64,000 nucleotides of DNA from Ornithinibacillus scapharcae TW25 (GTDB lineage: Bacteria; Bacillota; Bacilli; Bacillales; Amphibacillaceae). The notes below the pieces were generated by a model that had not been told where the DNA came from, ran no database searches, and saw only the letters and a program-made list of their open reading frames with translations. Position numbers and translations under genes: made by a program. Location of the stretch: NCBI RefSeq assembly GCF_000190475.1, contig NZ_AEWH01000042.1:1-64000 (forward strand), in the 5' to 3' direction. Shown one piece after another: positions 52,365-60,082 of this stretch. Numbering within the stretch: position 1 is the first letter of the stretch; every line of letters starts with the position of its first letter.

Positions 52365-53378
52365 CTAATCCAAATGAATTGTCATTGGTGCCATTTTTAC
52401 GATTTCAAGTGCCCCTCCTGATTCTTTTGAGTAGTAAACTTGAGGTGTTAATGTCAAAGACGTAGCATTTGGGTCTAGTGAATAAATGGTCGCTCGCGAC
52501 TCGCTCATAGCTCCGTCGTCATAGCTAATTCCACCATTCCCATCAACCTCATAAACATTCCCGAGATTATCTTTGACCTCCATCATTTCAACCGAAACAA
52601 ATTTCCATGCTTGTAGAATAGATTGATCTACATAAAATTCGTATTCTAATACAGCCGCCATCTCGGAATGTTCTAGTGACTTTATGACTAATTTTATACC
52701 GTTCTGTTCCATTGTTTGATTCAATAGTTGAACATCTGTTGATAGTTGCGCTAGTGTAAATTCAAAACTCCAACTGCCATCAAATTGTTTATCCGTATGG
52801 GTATTAATAAATGATCTTGGTTGCCATTGAATGAGGATTTCTTCTGGGCTATCCCCTTTAAAGTGAGGTGTCACCTTTTCAATGCCGACATACGTCGTTT
52901 CATTAACTTTTTTAATGGAACCTGAACCACCGATACCGTTTGCTTGTTCCACTTGTAGATAGCCATTGGATCGAGGATTTTCTCCTAGCTCCTCTTCAGT
53001 TTGAATCGCATATGTCACTATCACATTTGTGCCATCATACACTGCGCTTTCAATCATTACATCAATACCATTACTTGTTTGAACCTCATTCACAACCGTG
53101 GACAAATCTACATACGTATCTGGCAGAGCTTCATCCTCAAAATATGATAGGATGCTTTGAATAATAGGAAATTGGTTCGCAATCGCAGGTGTCAAAAAAC
53201 TAGCAGTTACAACACTAACACCCAGGACTGCAACAGCAACATAGTGTACACTAAATCGTTTCCTCACTTTACTTCTGGACAACACATGCGTTTTTATTGC
53301 GCTTTTTCGTTCAGTGGATAACGGTTTTGGTTCAATTTCATTTATATTTAAATCAAGCCATTTTCTTTCTTGATTCAT
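52365..53378 (-). CDS. DUF4179 membrane anti-sigma-like protein, module 2
   Basis: A 337-residue bitopic protein: ~45 cytoplasmic residues (LNINEIEPKPLSTERKSAIKTHVLSRSKVRKRFSV), a helix (HYVAVAVLGVSVVTASFLTPAIANQ), then an extracytoplasmic part with FPIIQSILSYFEDE, a DUF4179-type core (VDLSTVVNEVQTSNGIDVMIESAVYDGTNVIVTYAI) and a C-terminal DUF5643-like domain. It is thought to hold the cognate ECF sigma. It overlaps the sigma gene by 4 bases. Module 1 is its convergent neighbour. Confidence 0.8.
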   Translation of the reverse strand: MNQERKWLDLNINEIEPKPLSTERKSAIKTHVLSRSKVRKRFSVHYVAVAVLGVSVVTASFLTPAIANQFPIIQSILSYFEDEALPDTYVDLSTVVNEVQTSNGIDVMIESAVYDGTNVIVTYAIQTEEELGENPRSNGYLQVEQANGIGGSGSIKKVNETTYVGIEKVTPHFKGDSPEEILIQWQPRSFINTHTDKQFDGSWSFEFTLAQLSTDVQLLNQTMEQNGIKLVIKSLEHSEMAAVLEYEFYVDQSILQAWKFVSVEMMEVKDNLGNVYEVDGNGGISYDDGAMSESRATIYSLDPNATSLTLTPQVYYSKESGGALEIVKMAPMTIHLD

Positions 53379-53938
53379 AGAAACCTCTCCTTTAGTTGTT
53401 TAGATTGTGCTAATTTCTTCTTCCCTCGATATAATCGATTTTCTACAGCTGAAATGGATAGGTTGAGAGCCTCTGATATTTCAGCTGTAGATAAATATAG
53501 GGAATATTTCATCATAAAAATATCGCGGTCAATATCTGGTAATGTACTCAGTGCAAGCAAAAGGGTATTCCTTTCCTCTTTCTTTAATACGTGCATCTGA
53601 ACATCCTCCTGAGCTGGATGTTCAGTCAGAAATTCGTCGCTTTGTTCACGAGCTTGTAGCCTCTCAAGTTGACGAAATCGATCAATCGCTTTATATTTCG
53701 TGATCATCGCAATCCACTTTTTAAAGTCCTCAGCTTCTCCCTTAAACTGATTTGCATTCTGCCAAACGGTTAGAAACACATCATTAACACATTCCTCTAC
53801 CGCTTCATTACTAATATTAGATAGAACTTTATAGCATATCGCATGGACAAGGGATGAATATTGATCAATAACATATTCGAGCGAATCTTCTTTTTGCCGC
53901 TTTAAACGTTTAATAAAATTGGTATCATTACACTTCAT
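53375..53938 (-). CDS. ECF sigma factor (module 2)
   Basis: A 187-residue ECF sigma: region 2 (YVIDQYSSLVHAICYKVLSNISNEAVEECVNDVFLTVWQNANQFKGEAEDFKKWIAMITKYKAIDRFRQ) and region 4 (LSTLPDIDRDIFMMKYSLYLSTAEISEALNLSISAVENRLYRGKKKLAQ). AAGGAGTG precedes the ATG. It is followed with 4-base overlap by its DUF4179 anti-sigma-like partner. The upstream 53939-54120 holds a GAAAAAGCTTTTTC palindrome (53964-53977) and nothing else I can name. Confidence 0.85.
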   Translation of the reverse strand: MKCNDTNFIKRLKRQKEDSLEYVIDQYSSLVHAICYKVLSNISNEAVEECVNDVFLTVWQNANQFKGEAEDFKKWIAMITKYKAIDRFRQLERLQAREQSDEFLTEHPAQEDVQMHVLKKEERNTLLLALSTLPDIDRDIFMMKYSLYLSTAEISEALNLSISAVENRLYRGKKKLAQSKQLKERFL

Positions 53939-54120
53939 ATGGGCACTCCTTATCTAATTCGAAAAAGCTTTTTCACTTCATATATCGAATCTCGGAAACA
54001 AAACCTCTCAAATTTATTAAAAGTTAGTTCAATAGATTAAACGTCAACATACTCAAGTAATAACTACTTTTCAACGAAAAATTCTCCATTCACAGCAACT
54101 AATTATCTATCCTAGGATAA

Positions 54121-54228
54121 GAGAAAACGAGTGATATCCCGATTGATTTTTCCAACTATGAAGAAGGAAAATCGGTCGAGAAGACCATGAATGAATTAAA
54201 TGCTAAGATGGGTAATACCACCTTTTGA
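54121..54228 (+). pseudogene. Remnant of a DUF4179/DUF5643-type anti-sigma gene
   Basis: In one frame this reads EKTSDIPIDFSNYEEGKSVE then KTMNELNAKMGNTTF before a stop. It matches, in order, EKTIDIPIDLSDYHKEGSENVIEQSKTINEPIAELGNTN of the module 1 protein (50745-52241). No start, sigma gene or further domain is left, so it is a decayed fragment of a fourth module or of a duplicated module 1. Confidence 0.65.
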
Positions 54229-54338
54229 GTTTTTCATAGTTTTCACCCTTGACTATAGTGTAACTAGATACTTTAAAATGACAATTATAAAATTGTGATG
54301 AGCCATGACAATAGGAAGTAAAATTAGGAGGTCTAACA

Positions 54339-54878
54339 TTGAACTGGTATGAAGAATTAAAATCATATTTTCCAGAAGAAGAAATGAAATCGAAAGCACA
54401 GTTGGATTGTTTATTAAAGGAAAGAGGAGATATTTACTATAAAGAAGAAGGTCCATATCATATTGCAATATACAGTGAATTCCCTGATTTTATTTTTATT
54501 GATTTCCTATGGGTCTCGGAAAAATCGAGAGGGAAGGGAATTGGAAGAAAAGTTATTGAAACATTAAAAGAGAAAAATAAACCAATTATAATAGAAGTTG
54601 AACCGATTGATAAAAATGAACCCGACACGGAACGTAGGCTTCGTTTTTATAGGAAGTTGGATTTTAAGTTGGCAGAATCCATCGATTATATGTTTCAAGC
54701 ATTTGTGGCCAAATCGGAAACAAAGCTGGAAATTATGTATTGGTCAAACAGAGATATAACAGAAAGAGAAATTTTTGAAAATATGAATACAGTCTATAAG
54801 GAAATTCATACTTATAAAGTTGAGGAAATTTATCAAGTAGTCCCCAAAAAGGCAAAAGAGGTAATTCGTTTACTATAA
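54339..54878 (+). CDS. GNAT N-acetyltransferase
   Basis: A 179-residue acetyltransferase. The acetyl-CoA motif is VSEKSRGKGIGRKVIETL, with the following beta strand IIIEVEP and the conserved RRLRFYRKLDFKLA (motif B). It resembles small Bacillus GNAT enzymes that acetylate unknown small molecules. Start is TTG 54339, 6 bases after AGGAGG. Single gene with a terminator at 54976. Confidence 0.8.
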   Translation: MNWYEELKSYFPEEEMKSKAQLDCLLKERGDIYYKEEGPYHIAIYSEFPDFIFIDFLWVSEKSRGKGIGRKVIETLKEKNKPIIIEVEPIDKNEPDTERRLRFYRKLDFKLAESIDYMFQAFVAKSETKLEIMYWSNRDITEREIFENMNTVYKEIHTYKVEEIYQVVPKKAKEVIRLL

Positions 54879-54975
54879 AAAGGCGTGTAAATCTAATATA
54901 TATAAAACACATGGACCAGCCTTAAATGAATAAAACCTTTGTGAAAAGTGTGCTATAGATTTCTTTAGCTATAAG

Positions 54976-55010
54976 AAAGTCGATTATTCAATTTGGTAAT
55001 CGGCTTTTTT
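54976..55010 (+). terminator. Terminator of the GNAT gene
   Basis: AAAGTCGATTA and TAATCGGCTTT around TTCAATTTGG, followed by TTTT. Confidence 0.7.
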
Positions 55011-55111
55011 ATATTTACCTAGCAAATAGGAGTAAAACTCTTGTTCAAAAATCTATTTTAATGAAGAAAGTCATTAAAAATGATTATCAATTTCATCAAT
55101 AATCTACTTAT

Positions 55112-55126
55112 TGAGAATTATTATCA
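55112..55126 (+). promoter_or_regulatory. Fur box upstream of the FNR gene
   Basis: TGAGAATTATTATCA matches 14 of 15 positions of the 7-1-7 consensus TGATAATNATTATCA. A weaker copy, TGATTATCAATTTCA, lies at 55081-55095. Both precede the FAD oxidoreductase start at 55161 and point to repression when iron is replete. Confidence 0.75.
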
Positions 55127-55160
55127 GTATTTAGCAGGTTGACTTATTTAGGGGGATAAC

Positions 55161-56211
55161 ATGGAGATATTTGATGTGACAATTATTGGTGGCGGTCCTG
55201 CCGGTTTATATAGTGCTTTCTATAGTGGTTTACGAAATATGAAAACTAAAATTATTGAGGTACAACCTGCCCTAGGTGGAAAAGTGAATACATATCCTGA
55301 GAAGGTTTTATGGGATGTAGGTGGGATTCCAACAATCCAGGCACATCAATTTGTTCAAAATTTAATAAATCAAGCGAATACTTTTTTACCGACAATATGT
55401 CTCAATACTAAAGTGGAACAGATAAAGAAACAAGATAATATGTTTGTCATATCAACGAATACAAAAGAAGTTCATTATTCTAAAACAATCATTGTAGCTG
55501 TTGGTGGAGGTATATTAAATCCAATTAAGTTTGAAATTGAAGGCTCTGAAAAATATGAAATGACAAACTTGCAGTATACGATTTCTGGAACGCTACCGTA
55601 ATAAAAGAGTTCTTGTATCTGGTGGTGGAAACGGAGCAATTGATTGGGCAGTCGAACTGCTATCCGTTGCAAGTGAAGTCGTTCTTATCTATCGCAAAGA
55701 ACAATTAACTGCCCACGAATCTCAGGTTAAGATACTAAAAGATCACGGGGTGCAAATAAAGCTTCATGCAGAAATACAGTCATTTGTACCAAATGATAAG
55801 CAAACAGCAATTGAACAAGTTATCATTTCACAAAATGGACAGGCCACTCCATTACAAGTTGGTGAAGTTTTGATTTGCCATGGGTTTAATCGTGAAGAAT
55901 CATTAACGTTTGCTGATGATATAAAACCTCAACGCAAGGATGAATATTATTTAGTTAGTCAAGGTCAATGTAAAACATCAGTTCCAGGGATTTTTGGTGC
56001 TGGTGATATTATCTCGTATGACGACAAAGTGAGTTTAATAGTAGGTACTTTTCAAGATGCAGTTCTTGCAGTCAACAACGCTAAAATGTATATCGATCCA
56101 CAGGCCAGCCAATATGCAATGGTTTCCTCGCATAACGAAAAATTTAAAGAGAAAAATATAGCTTTCACAAAAGAAATATTATCCCACCGAAGCAATTGGC
56201 TCGAATTTTAG
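55161..56211 (+). pseudogene. FNR-type ferredoxin/flavodoxin-NADP reductase (YcgT-like), frameshifted
   Basis: An FAD enzyme of the YumC/YcgT branch. The first part (55161-~55581) has FAD motif VTIIGGGPAGLYSAFYSG and AVGGGILNP; then the frame is lost. The other frame resumes at TTT 55582 with FLERYRNKRVLVSGGGNGAIDWAVELL (NADP site), IFGAGDIISYDDKVSLIVG and continues to 56211. Alignment to YcgT in my memory suggests a small net deletion (~5 bases) or +1 change near 55580. The last residues (TKEILSHRSNWLEF) are not FNR-like: the gene runs into the body of an ABC ATPase gene, so the 3' end is also damaged. It follows a Fur box, so it served iron uptake. Confidence 0.8.
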
Positions 56212-56768
56212 GGCTTCTTCCACAATCTCCTGTTGTACCAGATGGGATTACTGTAGCGGATTTAGTCGGTAGAGGCAGGTTTCCACATCAATCCTTATTC
56301 AGTGGATGGTCCAAGAAAGATTATGAAGCTGTGGAAGAAGCGATGGAATTTATGAACATAACAGAGTTTGCAGATTATGACATTGATGAGCTTTCAGGTG
56401 GACAAAGACAGCGTGTTTGGATTGCTATGGCACTTGCACAACAGACCGATATCCTATTTCTAGATGAACCTACTACCTTTTTAGATATCACGTATCAGGT
56501 AGAAATATTAGACCTATTAACAAATTTAAACCGAAAGTACAATACAACAATTGTGATGGTATTACACGATATTAACTTATCAGCTCGTTATGCAGACCAT
56601 CTATTTGCTGTAAAGGAAGGGCAGCTAGTTGCAGAAGGTAAACCTACTGAAGTCCTAACTAGTGAACTAGTAAAATCTGTTTTTGATCTAAATTGTGTTG
56701 TCATTTCTGACCCAATCTCTGATACTCCATTAATTATTCCTAAAGGTCGCTATCATGTAAAAGATTGA
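56178..56768 (+). pseudogene. Siderophore ABC transporter ATPase (FecE/FhuC-like), 5'-truncated
   Basis: The 3' two thirds of a siderophore importer ATPase. From 56178 the frame reads IIPPKQLARILGLLPQSPVVPDGITVADLVGRGRFPHQSLFSGW, then signature LSGGQRQR, Walker B ILFLDEPTTFLD and H-loop VMVLHDINLS. The first ~75 residues, including Walker A, are absent. The nearest possible start, TTG 56196, makes a protein that cannot bind ATP properly. The break joins the 3' end of the FNR gene, so a deletion appears to have removed the ATPase 5' end and perhaps permease genes. No permease or binding-protein gene is here. Confidence 0.8.
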
Positions 56769-56807
56769 TTTACATGGAGATGTGAGATATATAGGGATCT
56801 AGAAAGA

Positions 56808-56845
56808 AAAAGTCGAATTTCCAATCCGAAAATCGGCCTTTTTTA
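56808..56845 (+). terminator. Terminator after the truncated ATPase gene
   Basis: AAAGTCGAATTT and AAAATCGGCCTTT form an imperfect stem followed by a T run (TTTTTTATT). Confidence 0.55.
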
Positions 56846-56978
56846 TTACCACTTAATCAATAAGTAATAATTGCAAACCTTACATTAGTAAAATAATAAT
56901 ATTACAATGTATAAGTTTACTTTACATTTATAAATAAATAATTTATTATAGTTATATAAGGAAAGGAAGGTATTAGAT

Positions 56979-57218
56979 GTGAAAAAAGACTTCGGAGATT
57001 CTATTCAAAATAAAGTGTATGAACACAGGGTGTTAAGAAGAATGTCACAAAAGGAGTTAGCTGAAGCTGTAGGCGTGTCTAAACAAACCATTTTTGTGAT
57101 GGAGAAAAATAATTACTCCCCTTCTCTTGTCTTAGCTTTTCGAATTGCTGATTTTTTTAATGTAGATGTTAACGATATTTTTACTTATGTGAAAGGTAGT
57201 GATCAAAATGAAATTTGA
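56979..57218 (+). CDS. XRE-type HTH regulator
   Basis: A 79-residue one-domain protein: [56 protein letters not shown] is a complete Cro/XRE helix-turn-helix of the short type often found next to a small membrane protein of unknown function. Start is GTG 56979 with GAAAGGAAGG ahead. It overlaps the next gene's first in-frame codons. AT-rich leader (56846-56978) holds no operator I can name. Confidence 0.82.
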   Translation: MKKDFGDSIQNKVYEHRVLRRMSQKELAEAVGVSKQTIFVMEKNNYSPSLVLAFRIADFFNVDVNDIFTYVKGSDQNEI

Positions 57219-57561
57219 GTCTATCTCAGAAGTATCAAATATACTCTTTGACCCTTTAAGAATCTGGGCGGAAAATTCAACTTATAATTGGAACATTCTT
57301 ATTGGTAGTGGTCTTGCATTGATTTTAGTCGGAGGGATTCTTGTATACGTATATCAACGAAAGATGGGTAAGTCGGACGAGAGAACAAGCCCAATTTTTT
57401 TAAAAAGCTCCCTTATTATGCTATGTAGTGTAATATTATGCGATTTGATCTTTCCGAAAGAATATATGTGGGAGATTTTCTTCTTATTTAAATATTCTCT
57501 TGCGTTCCTGGCGTCAGGAATATATCTAGCTATTCAATATAATAGAGATTTTTTAAATTAA
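57208..57561 (+). CDS. Hypothetical membrane protein (DUF2178-like neighbour of XRE)
   Basis: A 117-residue protein with three membrane helices (about 30-50, 68-85, 93-112) and [17 protein letters not shown] between helix 1 and 2, a pattern common to DUF2178/DUF3796-like membrane proteins paired with small XRE regulators. It starts at ATG 57208 inside the end of the regulator gene with AAAGGTAGTG. Function unknown; likely coupled to the XRE protein. Confidence 0.65.
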   Translation: MKFESISEVSNILFDPLRIWAENSTYNWNILIGSGLALILVGGILVYVYQRKMGKSDERTSPIFLKSSLIMLCSVILCDLIFPKEYMWEIFFLFKYSLAFLASGIYLAIQYNRDFLN

Positions 57562-57678
57562 ATAATTATAGATAGCAAACTTTCCATATCATCAATTATA
57601 AGGAATAATTTAACAAGAAGATTGGGATTGTTAGGCCTTTATAGTATTGGAGGGTTAAAAATAATTGGAGGCTTGAAA

Positions 57679-58074
57679 ATGAGTAAATCTCTTAGAGTTT
57701 TATTTCTACTAACAGATATTGGTTTTATTATTTATTGGGTAGTTACTTTCTTTGAATTAATCCCAAAGGAGTATCTGTATCAAGATTATCAAAATGAGTT
57801 ATTAGTAATCTGGAATTGGTCATTTTTCCCTCTAGACATTTTGATTTCTGTAACTGGAATTGCAAGTATCTATTTACATAGACAAAAAAATGCAAAATGG
57901 GAATCCTTTGCATTATTATCACTTACACTTACTTTTTGTTCTGGGTTACAAGCTATTGTTTTTTGGATTATCAAGCTTGACTTTGACCTTATGTGGTGGA
58001 TACCGAATCTCTATCTATTACTATATCCATTATTTTATATTCCTTCTTTACTAAAACCGAATCGTGATAGATAA
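57679..58074 (+). CDS. DUF5360 (YvaD-like) membrane protein
   Basis: A 131-residue four-helix membrane protein that reads like B. subtilis YvaD: SLRVLFLLTDIGFIIYWVVTFFELIPKEYLYQDYQNELLVIWNWSFFPLDILISVTGIASIYLHR. Role unknown. ATG 57679 has GGAGG 7 bases ahead; the frame is open to 57622 but without ribosome binding site. A ~300-bp gene-free gap follows to the sigma gene, holding a hairpin (ATGCCACC...GGGAGGCAT, 58136-58160) and the ECF promoter. Confidence 0.75.
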   Translation: MSKSLRVLFLLTDIGFIIYWVVTFFELIPKEYLYQDYQNELLVIWNWSFFPLDILISVTGIASIYLHRQKNAKWESFALLSLTLTFCSGLQAIVFWIIKLDFDLMWWIPNLYLLLYPLFYIPSLLKPNRDR

Positions 58075-58322
58075 CATTCATGACTTTATAGAGAAGAATT
58101 ACATGTATAATGCTAAGAGAAGCTGTTGTTGTACAATGCCACCAATTTTTTGGGAGGCATTTATCTTTTCTTGTGAAATAGCAGCCTCATTGATGCCAAT
58201 AGTCCAACACTTTTTTTAGAATAACTATTCCTAATCGGACTTCTTCTATCCCAAAAAACATCCAGACTTTAACAATGTTATTAGGTTTAGTTTAATTATT
58301 ATGAGATAAAATAACGATTCTC

Positions 58323-58348
58323 TGAAACTTTCTTAAAACTTTCCCGTC
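58323..58348 (+). promoter_or_regulatory. ECF-type promoter of module 3
   Basis: TGAAAC (58323-58328), 16-bp spacer, CGTC (58345-58348), the classical ECF -35/-10 pair of Bacillus, 34 bp ahead of the ECF sigma gene start. It indicates autoregulation by this sigma or control by another ECF sigma. Confidence 0.8.
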
Positions 58349-58381
58349 TATATATAAATCCGTAAAAGGGGGGTGTACTCC

Positions 58382-58906
58382 ATGGGGCAACAATTAGAGG
58401 ACCAAGTAAAGATACTATACGCGCAATACCATAACGAAATATTTACTTACATATTACTCATGATTGGTGAGAGACAGCAAGCAAAGGATCTAATGCAGGA
58501 TACCTTTGTAAAAGTATTTATAAATTGGGAGCGTTTCAGGGGCCAATCCTCCCCGAAAACATGGATTTATCACATAGCCCGGAATGTAACGATAGACTAC
58601 ATACGAAAGAAACATCCCGTCTCCTATTATTTGGATTATTATTCTCCTATTCATTCCAAACAACCAACACCAGAAGAGAGCCTCGAATTAAATGAAGATA
58701 TTGCCCTGCTTCACCGCGCACTCTTGAAGCTAAACAGACCTACCCGAGATGTTATCGTGTTACGGAAAATCATGGAATTCTCTATAAAAGAGACTGCTCT
58801 AGTTCTAGACTGGAAGGAAAGTCGAGTGAAAACAGTCTTACACCGTGGACTTGAAGCACTTCGAAAAGAGTTAGTAGAGGAGGGATTTACCAATGAAACG
58901 GTATGA
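58382..58906 (+). CDS. ECF sigma factor (module 3)
   Basis: A 174-residue ECF sigma with region 2 (YHNEIFTYILLMIGERQQAKDLMQDTFVKVFINWERFRGQSSPKTWIYHIARNVTIDYIRKK) and region 4 (LKLNRPTRDVIVLRKIMEFSIKETALVLDWKESRVKTVLHRGLEALRKEL). It resembles the SigX/SigM-like branch in length. ATG 58382 follows AAAGGGGGG by 9 bases; a GTG 9 bases earlier is less well spaced. It overlaps the next gene by 14 bases. Confidence 0.88.
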   Translation: MGQQLEDQVKILYAQYHNEIFTYILLMIGERQQAKDLMQDTFVKVFINWERFRGQSSPKTWIYHIARNVTIDYIRKKHPVSYYLDYYSPIHSKQPTPEESLELNEDIALLHRALLKLNRPTRDVIVLRKIMEFSIKETALVLDWKESRVKTVLHRGLEALRKELVEEGFTNETV

Positions 58907-60020
58907 AGAACAATCAAATCTTGATAAGGACTTAAAAAAATTACGAAATAACCGGTTGACGCAGGGTGAATCCTTAGAATCCTATCATATCATTCTATCA
59001 AGGCTAAATCAGAAGGATAAACAAGAAAAAAAACCGCTTTCCTATAGCCGATTAACGGTTACTTTAGCCACCATTATTGTTCTAATTTCTGTAAGCTGGA
59101 TTATTTTTAGCCAGCAGCAGCATCTAGCAACCTCCATATCTAACCAAATGGACGGAATTGAACTCGAATTGACAATTGATAAAAGTACGTATTCCTTAGA
59201 CGATAATTTTGTAGCAACTATAACGATCACGAACCATAACGGTACAGCTAAAGAAATCTATGTCCCTGTTCCGATTGATATAGAAGCAGGTATCTCAGCG
59301 GTTATGGTAGAAAAGAGGGGGCAAATGTTATATCAGCTTTTAACTCCACAATCTAACCAGGAGCATTCTAATTTAAAGGGACGTTCGTTTTATGACTATG
59401 CCCTTGTCAAAATAGGACCTCATGAAACGATTAAGCAGGATTTCCAATGGGATATGAAACTGATTAAACAAGAAAACAGAAAAGTTATTGCTGCAGACCG
59501 TGGAGAATATACACTTAGTTCCTTTATTGTATTGGATGAGTTACATCAGCAGCTAGAATATTACGAACCTGAGAACCAGTTAATCTCAAAACTTACTTTT
59601 AGAATAACTGATGATACACCAGAATCGGATGTATACACTAGTGCCAACTGCCCTGAAGGGTATATTCCTTGTGTCAATGCTATAGCAGGGAGTAGCGCTG
59701 TGAAAGTTTTTAATGGTACGAGTACACTTAATAGAGAAGACGGAAGCATGATGATGGGGGATTTTTTTCAAGGTGATATTGAAAAGAATTTAGATACACT
59801 GAAGGTGAATAAAAGTGACATGGTTACATTGGAATTTATTAATCATGATCCTAACAAATTAAGCGTCTATATGCTGGAAAAGGAAGAAAAAGTGAAAAAG
59901 GTAAATATTAAGCAGAATGCCTTTACGGCACCAGATAAATCTGGGACATATATTTATGAAATAGTCGGGGAATACGCACATGGGATTGTAAACCATTATG
60001 TGAAAGTCAGGGTGAAATAG
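58893..60020 (+). CDS. Membrane anti-sigma-like protein, module 3
   Basis: A 375-residue bitopic protein: ~50 cytoplasmic residues (DKDLKKLRNNRLTQGESLESYHIILSRLNQKDKQEKKPLSYS), one helix (LTVTLATIIVLISVSWIIFS), then an extracytoplasmic domain of ~300 residues with two beta-sandwich-like parts (FVATITITNHNGTAKEIYVPVPIDIEAG and TLEFINHDPNKLSVYMLEKE... GTYIYEIVGEYAHGIVNHYV). The last part resembles a cupredoxin-like or BsuPI fold. No HxxxCxxC zinc motif. It overlaps the sigma gene, so it is the obvious anti-sigma candidate. Confidence 0.72.
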   Translation: MKRYEEQSNLDKDLKKLRNNRLTQGESLESYHIILSRLNQKDKQEKKPLSYSRLTVTLATIIVLISVSWIIFSQQQHLATSISNQMDGIELELTIDKSTYSLDDNFVATITITNHNGTAKEIYVPVPIDIEAGISAVMVEKRGQMLYQLLTPQSNQEHSNLKGRSFYDYALVKIGPHETIKQDFQWDMKLIKQENRKVIAADRGEYTLSSFIVLDELHQQLEYYEPENQLISKLTFRITDDTPESDVYTSANCPEGYIPCVNAIAGSSAVKVFNGTSTLNREDGSMMMGDFFQGDIEKNLDTLKVNKSDMVTLEFINHDPNKLSVYMLEKEEKVKKVNIKQNAFTAPDKSGTYIYEIVGEYAHGIVNHYVKVRVK

Positions 60021-60040
60021 TTTTGTATGATAACACAAAA

Positions 60041-60070
60041 AAACAGCCAAGCTCATATACTTGGCTGTTT
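60041..60070. terminator. Bidirectional terminator between ECF module 3 and spoVR
   Basis: AAACAGCCAA (60041-60050) and TTGGCTGTTT (60061-60070), with A run left and T-containing right flank. Confidence 0.8.
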
Positions 60071-60082
60071 ACTACTTTGTAT

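Noticed and set aside
56846-56978. AT-rich direct and inverted repeats upstream of the XRE gene as a replication or attachment site
   Set aside because: No iteron pattern, integrase or flanking duplication; composition alone explains the repeats.
58130-58165. ATGCCACC ... GGGAGGCAT hairpin after the YvaD-like gene
   Set aside because: Possibly a weak terminator, but no T tail and imperfect stem; not called as a feature.
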